From Microbacterium hibisci (lineage in GTDB: Bacteria; Actinomycetota; Actinomycetes; Actinomycetales; Microbacteriaceae), in the NCBI RefSeq assembly GCF_015278255.1, contig NZ_JADIJC010000001.1:558001-622000 (forward strand): DNA of 64,000 bases, given 5' to 3'. The position numbers and the translations under genes were made by a program. The first letter of the stretch is position 1. Each line of letters opens with the position of its first letter. The notes beneath the pieces are model-generated. The model searched no databases and had not been told where the DNA came from. It was given only the letters and a program-made list of their open reading frames with translations. This document shows, one piece after another, positions 47,068-53,878 of this stretch.

Positions 47068-48455
47068 AGCGTCGCTCCGAGCGGGATGTGCGCGCCGACC
47101 GACGTCGGCCCGCCGGCGGGGCTCGTCACGACGAGGACGCCGCGAAGACCCGCCACGCGCTGCTGCAGACCCTCCAGGCCGTGGCCTGAGGTGACCGCCG
47201 CACCGCCACGGCCGTTGTCGACGACCCACACGTCGAGGTGGGTCGGCGTGTCGGCGGCCGTCCGTCGAAGAGCGACGCGCAGCGTGACGCCCGTCGCTCC
47301 GGAGTGCTTGACCACGTTGGTCATGAGCTCCGCGACGATGAAGTAGACCGTTCGCGCGACCTCCTGGCTCACGGCTCGATCGATGGCCGGGTCGACGTCC
47401 ACCTGCACCCGCAGCGGCGATCCGGTCGCGAGTGCACCGAGCGCCGCGGAAAGGCCGCGGTCCTGCAGCAGTGGCGGCGCGACGCCGCTCGAGAGGGCGC
47501 GCAGCTCATCGAGCGCCGCCTTCGCATGGCCGCGGGCGTCGCGCGCGAGCTCGGCCGCAGCATCGGCGTCGCCCGACGCCGCGCGCCGCTCGAGGGCTGC
47601 GAGGTCCATCTGCAGTCGCACGAGACGCTGCTGCGGTCCGTCGTGGATGTCGCGCTCCAGTCGGCGCAGCGCGACGTCTTCGGCGTGGACGGCGGCGCCG
47701 CGCGCCGCCGCCTCGGCGCGGACCTCGGCCGCCAGCTCGTCAGAGCTCCATCGTCCGAGCATGCCCTGCGCGACGGCGTGGTGCCCTCGCGCGAGCCCGC
47801 CGAGCACCCACGGCATCGTGAAGGTGAACAGGATGCCGGCGACGAGGTAGAGCACGACCTCCACCGCCCAGCCCGACCAGCCGCCGAAGAGCCACGGCAG
47901 CGCATCGTCGACGTAGTGCCCCCACGCCCCGCCATCGCCGCGCGGCAGGAAGACGCCCCAGAACCAATACGTCAGTCCGCCGACGCCGACGCTGAGCCAT
48001 ACAACGGTCAGCACGAACGAGATGGTGCTGATGATCGGGCTCACGATCATGCCGTGAACGAGGTACACCCAATAGTGGGCGTTGCGGATCGGGCGGGTCA
48101 GCGTCTTCCAGAAGCCCGTTGAATCGGGAGTGTCGCGGTTCCACTCCGGCTCCGCGATGTCGGGGAGTCCCGTCAACAGCAGCAGGAACCGGTCGGCGAC
48201 GCCGAAGCCCCGCGCGATCAGCAGCGTCAGCACCACGAGCGGCAGGCCGATGAAGATGATCAGCAGTCCGACCCCGGTCCAGAACAGCGACGCCAGCAGG
48301 CTCACCGAGATCATCGCGAGCACGAAGACCGCGAGCAGGTACAGCGCGCTTCCCGGAGTGCGCACCCAGGCGCGTCCGTAGGACTCCCAGAACCCGGCGC
48401 CCGCCGGTCGGGCCGCGATCGGCTGCAGCGGTGCCGGTTCAGTGGTGGCGGTCAT
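47064..48455 (-). CDS. Sensor histidine kinase (NarL-system type, DesK-like)
   Basis: A 463-residue kinase. The N-terminal part has an actinobacterial sensor domain with four or more helices (SALYLLAVFVLAMISVSLLA, IISTISFVLTVVWLSVGVGG). The HisKA_3 box RLERDIHDGPQQRLVRLQMD lies near residue 268 with the phosphorylated histidine, and the ATPase domain has ELMTNVVKHSGATGVT and DNGRGGAAVTSGHGLEGLQQR. The ligand is probably a membrane or cell-wall state. It is in an operon with its response regulator through a GTGA overlap. Confidence 0.93.
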   Translation of the reverse strand: MTATTEPAPLQPIAARPAGAGFWESYGRAWVRTPGSALYLLAVFVLAMISVSLLASLFWTGVGLLIIFIGLPLVVLTLLIARGFGVADRFLLLLTGLPDIAEPEWNRDTPDSTGFWKTLTRPIRNAHYWVYLVHGMIVSPIISTISFVLTVVWLSVGVGGLTYWFWGVFLPRGDGGAWGHYVDDALPWLFGGWSGWAVEVVLYLVAGILFTFTMPWVLGGLARGHHAVAQGMLGRWSSDELAAEVRAEAAARGAAVHAEDVALRRLERDIHDGPQQRLVRLQMDLAALERRAASGDADAAAELARDARGHAKAALDELRALSSGVAPPLLQDRGLSAALGALATGSPLRVQVDVDPAIDRAVSQEVARTVYFIVAELMTNVVKHSGATGVTLRVALRRTAADTPTHLDVWVVDNGRGGAAVTSGHGLEGLQQRVAGLRGVLVVTSPAGGPTSVGAHIPLGATL

Positions 48456-48565
48456 GGGCGTCTCCCTCGGATGTCATGATCCCAGCCTCGCGGCGCCGCC
48501 GGGGGCGCGGCATCCCATCCCCTCCCCAACCGCTACGGGGGCAGGCCCCCGCACGAGGCGCGCGC

Positions 48566-50071
48566 CTATGCGACGTGGGTCAGCCGCCCGGCGAGGAGCG
48601 TCGCGCGCACGCGCATGCCCCGGAGCGCCTTCTCATCAGCCGTCAGCGGGTCGTGCTCGCAGACGACGAGATCGGCCACGTCGCCCGGCTCGATCCTCGC
48701 GGGCTCCGCCGACCCGCCTCGCGTCGAAGCCCCGAGGGCCGTCGCTGCATCGATGCGCTGCTGCGGCTGCCACGGCTCCCGTCCGTCGCGCGTGCGGAAC
48801 ACCGACGACGCCATCGCCGCCCACGGGTCCAGGGGCGCGACGGGGGCGTCCGAGCCGAGCAGAAGGTTCGCCCCGGTGTCGTCGAGGGCGCGCAGCGGGT
48901 ACGGCTGCGCGGTCTGTCCGGCCCACACGGTATCGGTCAGATCGCGATCGTCGAGGGCGTGCTCGGGCTGCACGCTCGCGCCGACGCCGAGACGCGCGAA
49001 CCGCGGGATGTCGGCGTGCGCCACCAGCTGCGCGTGCTCGATCGTTCCCCACGCGCCGGTCGCGGCGAACGCGTCGAGGGCGTGCGAATTCGCGACATCT
49101 CCGATCGCGTGGATCGCCGAGGCGATGCCCGCTGCGGTCGCGCGGCTCATCAGGTCGACCAGCGTCGCGAGGTCGACGGTCAGGAGCCCGTAGTTGTGCG
49201 GGTCGCCGGGGTACGCCTGCGAGGTGGCGGCGGTGCGGGTGCCGAGGGAGCCGTCGGTGATCACCTTGAGAGGTCCGACGCGGATGAGATCGGATGCCGC
49301 GCCCCGCGCGACGTCGCCGGTCTGCAGTCCTTCGGCGATGGCCCGGTCGACGAACTGCGGGTAGATGCCGAACGACACCCGCAGCGCATCGAACCCGGCG
49401 TCGAGGCGGCGCACCCAGGCGTCCTCGTTCCACGACATGTCGAGGTCTACGAGGCCGACCACGCCCCGGGCGGCGGCATCCTGCGCCATTCGCGCGACGA
49501 GCGGGTCCGACACCGCCGCGTCGACGGCGTTCAGACGCCGCGAGATCTCGAACGCCGGCTCCTCGCGCAGCAGGCCGGTCGCGTCGGGTTCGAAGCCCTC
49601 GCGACGCAGCGCGGCGGAATTGAGCCACACGCTGTGGACGTCGGCGTTGATGAGGTAGGTGGGAACCTCGCCCGTGGCGGCGTCGAGCACCGCGAGGGCG
49701 GGCGCATCCGGCCAGAACGCATCGCGGAACCCCGCGCCGACCCGTCGACCGTCGGCGAGCACCGGGGCGTCGGCCGTGAGCGACGCGGCCTCCGTCGCGG
49801 TCGCCGCGGCGCCGAGCGCGACGCGCTGGGCCGACAGCGCCCACTGGACGGTGTGCACGTGATGGTCCCACAGGCCCGGGATCACCCATCCGCCCTCGGC
49901 GTCCAGCACCCGGCCGCGGCGCGGGAGCGCGCCCGCCGGGGCTATGTCGACGACCAGGCCGTCGGCGAGGTGCACGTCCACGGGTTCCGGGCCGAACGGG
50001 TCGGTGCGCTCGAAACCAGTCAGGCGGGCGTTCGCGATGACGTCGGGCGCGTCGCCGCGCGCCGCCGTCAC
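48566..50071 (-). CDS. Amidohydrolase family protein (YtcJ-like, amidohydrolase 3)
   Basis: A 501-residue protein with GTG start at 50071 overlapping the upstream stop as GTGA. The metal motif DHHVHT is near residue 70, then KVITDGSLGTRTAA, with IHAIGD and EHAQLV later, and LLLGSDAPVAPLDPW near the end with the catalytic aspartate. YtcJ-like enzymes hydrolyse amide or formamide-type substrates with two metals; the substrate is unknown. The only partner in the transcript is the FMN-binding PaiB-like protein. Confidence 0.9.
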   Translation of the reverse strand: MTAARGDAPDVIANARLTGFERTDPFGPEPVDVHLADGLVVDIAPAGALPRRGRVLDAEGGWVIPGLWDHHVHTVQWALSAQRVALGAAATATEAASLTADAPVLADGRRVGAGFRDAFWPDAPALAVLDAATGEVPTYLINADVHSVWLNSAALRREGFEPDATGLLREEPAFEISRRLNAVDAAVSDPLVARMAQDAAARGVVGLVDLDMSWNEDAWVRRLDAGFDALRVSFGIYPQFVDRAIAEGLQTGDVARGAASDLIRVGPLKVITDGSLGTRTAATSQAYPGDPHNYGLLTVDLATLVDLMSRATAAGIASAIHAIGDVANSHALDAFAATGAWGTIEHAQLVAHADIPRFARLGVGASVQPEHALDDRDLTDTVWAGQTAQPYPLRALDDTGANLLLGSDAPVAPLDPWAAMASSVFRTRDGREPWQPQQRIDAATALGASTRGGSAEPARIEPGDVADLVVCEHDPLTADEKALRGMRVRATLLAGRLTHVA

Positions 50072-50709
50072 CGCGCCGCCTTCCGCGTCTCAAGATCGCG
50101 GCGCATCTCGCCCGGCAGGCGCGGGTCGGCGTACGCGCTCGCGCCCGCTTCGAGCTCGACGATCACGGTCTCGACGACCTCGTCCGGCTTGTTCTGGCTG
50201 AGCTTGCGCTTGCCGACCACCTTCGTCGGCGTCAGCCGGAAGCCGACCGTGCCGCGCTCGAGACGCCGCACGAAGTCGGGATCGTTCGGCGGCTCCCACA
50301 TCAGCCGCGGTTGCGGCATCCCGCTCTCGAATCGCGCAACCAGGCGCTCGAGCACCGCGAGGTTCTCCTCCGGGCTGAGGATCTCGGGCACGCCGCTCAG
50401 GTGTGCGGAGACGAAGTTCCACGTCGGCACGCTCTGCGTGTCGCCGTACCAGCCGGGCGAGATGTAGCCGTGCGGGCCCTGCACCACGACGAGGAGCTCA
50501 CGCTCGCCCAGCCCGTGGATGAGGTCGTCGGGCTTGCCGACGTGACCGACGATCGTGAGGTCGTCACGGTCCGCATCGAGCAGCACGGCGTAGTGGGACG
50601 CGACGAGCCCGGCGTCCGACGAACTGACGATGGTCACCCACGGGTTCTGCTCGATGAGGCGACGGATCTCGCCCACATCCGCCATGGCGAAGCTCGGGTT
50701 CTGACGCAT
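50068..50709 (-). CDS. FMN-binding, PaiB-like negative transcriptional regulator family protein
   Basis: A 213-residue protein from ATG 50709. The split-barrel flavin domain shows in IEQNPWVTIVSSSDAGLVASHYAV and GPHGYISPGWYGD, and the C-terminal part contains GTVGFRLTPTKVVGKRKLSQNK, typical of PaiB (PF04299). B. subtilis PaiB represses sporulation and degradative enzymes, but in most genomes the function is not shown. TAGGCT (50722-50717) lies seven bases before the ATG, so the mRNA is probably leaderless. The amidohydrolase gene follows in a GTGA overlap. Confidence 0.88.
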   Translation of the reverse strand: MRQNPSFAMADVGEIRRLIEQNPWVTIVSSSDAGLVASHYAVLLDADRDDLTIVGHVGKPDDLIHGLGERELLVVVQGPHGYISPGWYGDTQSVPTWNFVSAHLSGVPEILSPEENLAVLERLVARFESGMPQPRLMWEPPNDPDFVRRLERGTVGFRLTPTKVVGKRKLSQNKPDEVVETVIVELEAGASAYADPRLPGEMRRDLETRKAAR

Positions 50710-50716
50710 GCGACCC

Positions 50717-50722
50717 AGCCTA
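50717..50722 (-). promoter_or_regulatory. Leaderless-type -10 of the PaiB-like gene
   Basis: TAGGCT on the minus strand, GGGTCGC, then the ATG at 50709. Directly upstream is the inverted repeat at 50741-50801. Confidence 0.6.
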
Positions 50723-50740
50723 GGGTCGCGCCGATCTCCC

Positions 50741-50801
50741 TTTCGAATCGCGCACTTCGCGGCTTTGCACCTCGGATTCCCGCAAAGTGCGCGACTCGAA
50801 A
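50741..50801. repeat. 61-bp element with 22-bp imperfect inverted repeats
   Basis: The left arm (50741-50762) and right arm (50780-50801) are 22 bp each and differ at two positions. The arms read TTTCGAATCGCGCACTTCGC and, on the other strand, TTTCGAGTCGCGCACTTTGC at their start. A 17-bp centre separates them. The element lies between the nei-type gene stop (50810) and the promoter of the PaiB-like gene. It has the look of a mobile palindromic repeat (REP/MITE-like) or a double-ended terminator; there is no T tract. Confidence 0.65.
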
Positions 50802-50809
50802 CCTGGAGG

Positions 50810-51808
50810 TCAGGCCTGGCAGCTGGGGCACCAGTACAGCTTGCGCGTGGCAACCTCTTCGACCACGATCTCCGTCCCGCAGACGCGGCACGGCAAGCCC
50901 GCACGGTGGTAGACCCAATGGCGGTCGTCACGGCTGGCCATGGCCTTGCGGTATGCCTCGGGGTCGAGGTCGTCCATCGTCATCATCTGGCCGGTCTCGA
51001 CACCGATCGACAGCAGCCCGACCCAGTCCCGCCAGATGTCGCGGACGACCTCCTCGCGGACCTCCCGCCCGGGCGTGTGCGGGTTCTGACGCGCCCGGAA
51101 CAGCAGTTCGGCACGGTAGACGTTGCCGATCCCGCTGACGACGGTCTGGTCCATCAGCAGCAGCCCGATCGGGGTCGGCTTGCGCCGCACGACGGCCGTG
51201 AACCGCTCTTCCCCCTCGGCGACGTCGTCCACGAGCGGGTCGGGACCGAGCTTGGCGATGGTCGCGGCGACCTCGTCGGCCGTCTGCAGCTCGCACGCGG
51301 TGGGACCCCGCAGATCGGCGCACGTCACCTCGGTCAGCAGCCGCAGGCGCACCTGGCCCACGACCGGCGGCGGCCACTGCTCACCGTCGTCGGCGAGTCC
51401 GGTCGTCTGCTCCGACATGCGCACGTGCACCCGGGTGCGACGAGGGGCGCCGATCGAGGTGAGCGAGTTCTCCCCTGCCGAATCGAGGATCGGCTCGGGC
51501 AGGTCGGTGCCCCGCTGGTTGGTCTGGCCCATGCGCCCGTTGGCGGACGCGATGGTGGGATCGACGACAATCTCGCCCGCGAAGTCCCACGCGCCGTACA
51601 TGCCGAGGTGCACGCGGAGCCACAGGTCGTCGTCGAACTCGAGGAACATCTGCTTGCCCACCGCCCGAACGGCCGTCGCGGTACGTCCGCTGATCACCGC
51701 CGCGCCCTCGGCGAAGCGCCCCTGCGGGCTCGACGCCGAGACGAGGCGGCCGACGACGTTGCGGTCGAACTGGCGGGCGATGCGGTGGACGGAATGGCCC
51801 TCGGGCAT
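50810..51808 (-). CDS. Fpg/Nei-family DNA glycosylase (endonuclease VIII-like)
   Basis: A 332-residue enzyme. It starts MPEGHSVHRIA, placing the catalytic Pro2 and Glu3, which is the Nei-type rather than Fpg-type opening. QMFLEFDDDLWLRVHLGMYG carries the conserved lysine region, VSGIGNVYRAELLF the helix-two-turn-helix and CRVCGTEIVVEE...YWCPSC the zinc finger. It removes oxidised pyrimidines and cuts the strand. The rpiB gene ends four bases before this gene starts, so the two are cotranscribed. Confidence 0.95.
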   Translation of the reverse strand: MPEGHSVHRIARQFDRNVVGRLVSASSPQGRFAEGAAVISGRTATAVRAVGKQMFLEFDDDLWLRVHLGMYGAWDFAGEIVVDPTIASANGRMGQTNQRGTDLPEPILDSAGENSLTSIGAPRRTRVHVRMSEQTTGLADDGEQWPPPVVGQVRLRLLTEVTCADLRGPTACELQTADEVAATIAKLGPDPLVDDVAEGEERFTAVVRRKPTPIGLLLMDQTVVSGIGNVYRAELLFRARQNPHTPGREVREEVVRDIWRDWVGLLSIGVETGQMMTMDDLDPEAYRKAMASRDDRHWVYHRAGLPCRVCGTEIVVEEVATRKLYWCPSCQA

Positions 51809-51812
51809 CGAC

Positions 51813-52382
51813 TCAGCCGGCTTCGGGGTCGAACGTGCTGTCGTCGGCGGCGAGGACGTCCGGCCGGCCCTCAGCCGGGTCCTGAGCCTGTCGAGGGGTG
51901 ACGCGCGGGTCGGGCTCGAGCGAGCCGTCCTGCTCGTACGCGGCGAGCTGCGCGATGCGGCGGGCGTGACGCTCCTCGCCCGAGAACGGCGTGGCGATGA
52001 AGCGGTCGATGAACGTGGTGGCCTCGTCGAACGTGTGCTGGCGTGCGCCGATCGCGATGACGTTCGCGTCGTTGTGCTCCCGTGCGAGCTCGGCGGTGGC
52101 GATGCTCCACGCGAGGGCGGCGCGCACGCCGACGACCTTGTTGGCGGCGATCTGCTCGCCGTTGCCGGACCCGCCGAAGACGACCCCGAGCGTCTCGATG
52201 CCGGCCGCCTGGTCGCGGACGACCGCCTGGGCGGCACGGATGCAGAAGGCCGGGTAGTCGTCGAGCGGGTCGTACTCGATCGGGCCGTGGTCGACGACCT
52301 CGTGACCCGCGGCGGCGAGATGGTGCTGCAGCTGCGTCGAGAACTCGAGGCCGGCGTGATCGGTCGCGATGTGGATGCGCAT
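51813..52382 (-). CDS. rpiB: Ribose-5-phosphate isomerase B with C-terminal tail
   Basis: A 189-residue protein from ATG 52382. It opens RIHIATDHAGLEF with the family Asp-His, and has GVVFGGSGNGEQIAANKV, where the glutamate takes the place of the catalytic Cys of E. coli RpiB, as in Mycobacterium tuberculosis. Family members end near 155-160 residues; here the last 30 are extra, acidic and Pro-rich, and part of them is encoded by the short repeat at 51878-51898. It interconverts ribose-5-phosphate and ribulose-5-phosphate. It is upstream of the nei-type gene. Confidence 0.95.
   Translation of the reverse strand: MRIHIATDHAGLEFSTQLQHHLAAAGHEVVDHGPIEYDPLDDYPAFCIRAAQAVVRDQAAGIETLGVVFGGSGNGEQIAANKVVGVRAALAWSIATAELAREHNDANVIAIGARQHTFDEATTFIDRFIATPFSGEERHARRIAQLAAYEQDGSLEPDPRVTPRQAQDPAEGRPDVLAADDSTFDPEAG
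51878..51898. repeat. Short repeat GTCCTGAGCCTGTCGAGGGG inside the rpiB 3' end
   Basis: A near copy of the element after rpmA (10388-10406). In the rpiB frame it encodes PRQAQDPAEG in the non-conserved tail, suggesting insertion into, and extension of, the gene's end. Confidence 0.5.
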
Positions 52383-52460
52383 GGGGTCAATCCTAGGGAG
52401 GCGCGGAGGCAGTGGGACCACGGATGCCGCGACCGCCGGCGGTGCCGCGACGCCGGGGTG

Positions 52461-52503
52461 GGCGCCGCTCAGGGGGGCGCCGTTCAGGGGGCGCCGCTCA
52501 GGG
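52461..52503. repeat. Three copies of GGCGCCG(C/T)TCAGGG covering the hemH stop codon
   Basis: Units start at 52461, 52476 and 52490, at steps of 15 and 14 bp. The third unit contains the hemH stop codon on the minus strand, and each unit has the same TGA. The repeats fill much of the gap before rpiB. Confidence 0.7.
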
Positions 52504-53694
52504 AGCGATGCCGGCGGCGGCCGGCTTGAAGCCCGCGCGCACGTTCTCGCAGCAGCCCGGGCGGCAGACGTCGAACCACGGTCCGAGATCCGTCCGGTGC
52601 GGACGCTCCGCGGCGGGAGTTCCGTTCAGCCGCTCCTCGACGAGGTCGATCAGACCAGAGACGAAGACGGGGTCGACACCGGGCGTGGGCGTGCGCACCG
52701 CGCGGATGCCCGCCTCGGCGGCGGCATCCATCGCCTCCGTGTCGAGGTCCCACAGCACCTCCATGTGGTCGCTCATGAAGCCGAGGGGAACGATCGCGAC
52801 CGCCTGCACGCCCGCCGCCGGCAGCTCGGCGATCACGTCGTTGACATCGGGCTCCAGCCAGGGCTGCGAGGGCGGCCCCGAACGGGACTGGTAGACGAGG
52901 TCCCACGCGACCTGCTCGGCGCCGGGCACCTCGGCCGCGACGGCGGCCATGACCACCTCGGCGACGGCGAGGTGCTGTGCGGCGTACGCGCCGCCCTCAC
53001 CGAGGTCGCGGTGCAGCTCGTCGCCCTCGCGCGGACCGGAGCGCTCGGCATCCGCGGTCGGGATGCTGTGCGTCGAGAACAGCACCCGGATGCCCTCCGG
53101 AGCGATGCCGTCGGCGAGGAAGCCCGCCACGGCATCGCGGACGCCGTCGACGAAGGGCTGGACGAATCCGGGGTGGTCGAAGAACTGGCGCACCTTGTCG
53201 ATGGTGACCGTGCCGGCCAGACCGGTCTCGCTCAGCACGCGCGCGAAGTCCTCGCGGTACTGACGGCAGCTCGAGAACGAGGAGTACGCGCTGGTCGCGA
53301 GGCCCAGGAGTCGCGTGTCACCGGCAGCCGCGGCATCCGACACCGCCTCGTCGAGGTAGGGCGCCCAGTTGCGGTTGCCCCAGTACACCGGCAGATCGAT
53401 CCCGCGGCGTGCGAGCTCCGCCTCCAGTGCGGTCTTGAGCGCGCGGTTCTGCGCGTTGATGGGGCTCACGCCGCCGAAGTGGCGGTAGTGGTGCGCGACC
53501 TCTTCGAGGCGCTCGTCGGGGATCCCGCGCCCGCGTGTGACGTTGCGCAGGAACGGGATGACATCGTCCTGACCCTCGGGACCGCCGAAGCCGGCGAGCA
53601 GGAGACCGTCGTAGGCGACGGGCTGCTCCACGTGGGGCGAACCCGAGGCGGCGGCGGGTGAGGCGAACGGGACGTGCTGCTCGGGGGAGGTCAC
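52498..53694 (-). CDS. hemH: Ferrochelatase (coproporphyrin type)
   Basis: A 398-residue enzyme with GTG start at 53694 behind GGAGG. It has YDGLLLAGFGGPEGQDDVIPFL, NRNWAPYLDEAVSDA, SAYSSFSSCRQYREDF, VLFSTHSIPTADA with the catalytic histidine, and VYQSRSGPPSQPWLEPDV with the glutamate region. Actinobacterial enzymes of this family insert iron into coproporphyrin III for the HemQ route, so the symbol cpfC would also fit. Near the C-terminus, DVCRPGCCENVR has clustered cysteines that could bind a [2Fe-2S] cluster, known in several actinobacterial ferrochelatases. It precedes rpiB with the repeat between. Confidence 0.95.
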   Translation of the reverse strand: MTSPEQHVPFASPAAASGSPHVEQPVAYDGLLLAGFGGPEGQDDVIPFLRNVTRGRGIPDERLEEVAHHYRHFGGVSPINAQNRALKTALEAELARRGIDLPVYWGNRNWAPYLDEAVSDAAAAGDTRLLGLATSAYSSFSSCRQYREDFARVLSETGLAGTVTIDKVRQFFDHPGFVQPFVDGVRDAVAGFLADGIAPEGIRVLFSTHSIPTADAERSGPREGDELHRDLGEGGAYAAQHLAVAEVVMAAVAAEVPGAEQVAWDLVYQSRSGPPSQPWLEPDVNDVIAELPAAGVQAVAIVPLGFMSDHMEVLWDLDTEAMDAAAEAGIRAVRTPTPGVDPVFVSGLIDLVEERLNGTPAAERPHRTDLGPWFDVCRPGCCENVRAGFKPAAAGIAP

Positions 53695-53763
53695 CCCTCC
53701 ATCCTGACACCGCCGGCGCCAGGTTTCTGCCACCGGATCGGTCGTTCCGGAGGGTGGCTGGCA

Positions 53764-53769
53764 TAGGCT
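53764..53769 (+). promoter_or_regulatory. pepN -10 hexamer TAGGCT
   Basis: TAGGCT lies 110 bp before the pepN GTG. A TTG at 53777, seven bases downstream and in frame with pepN, could be a leaderless alternative start giving 34 extra residues, but those look unlike the family and the GTG at 53879 has AGGAG. Confidence 0.5.
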
Positions 53770-53878
53770 GGGACGGTTGTCACCGGTGCCAGCAGCGCTG
53801 GTGGCGGCCGCCGGATCGAGGGTCCGCCCGACGGGCCATCGACATCCTCAGCCATCCTCACCCACAGGAGCCAAAGCA

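Noticed and set aside
53777..53878. TTG start for pepN giving 34 more residues
   Set aside because: The extra residues are Pro/Ser-rich and unlike the family; GTG at 53879 has AGGAG. Left as a minor possibility because TAGGCT lies seven bases before the TTG.
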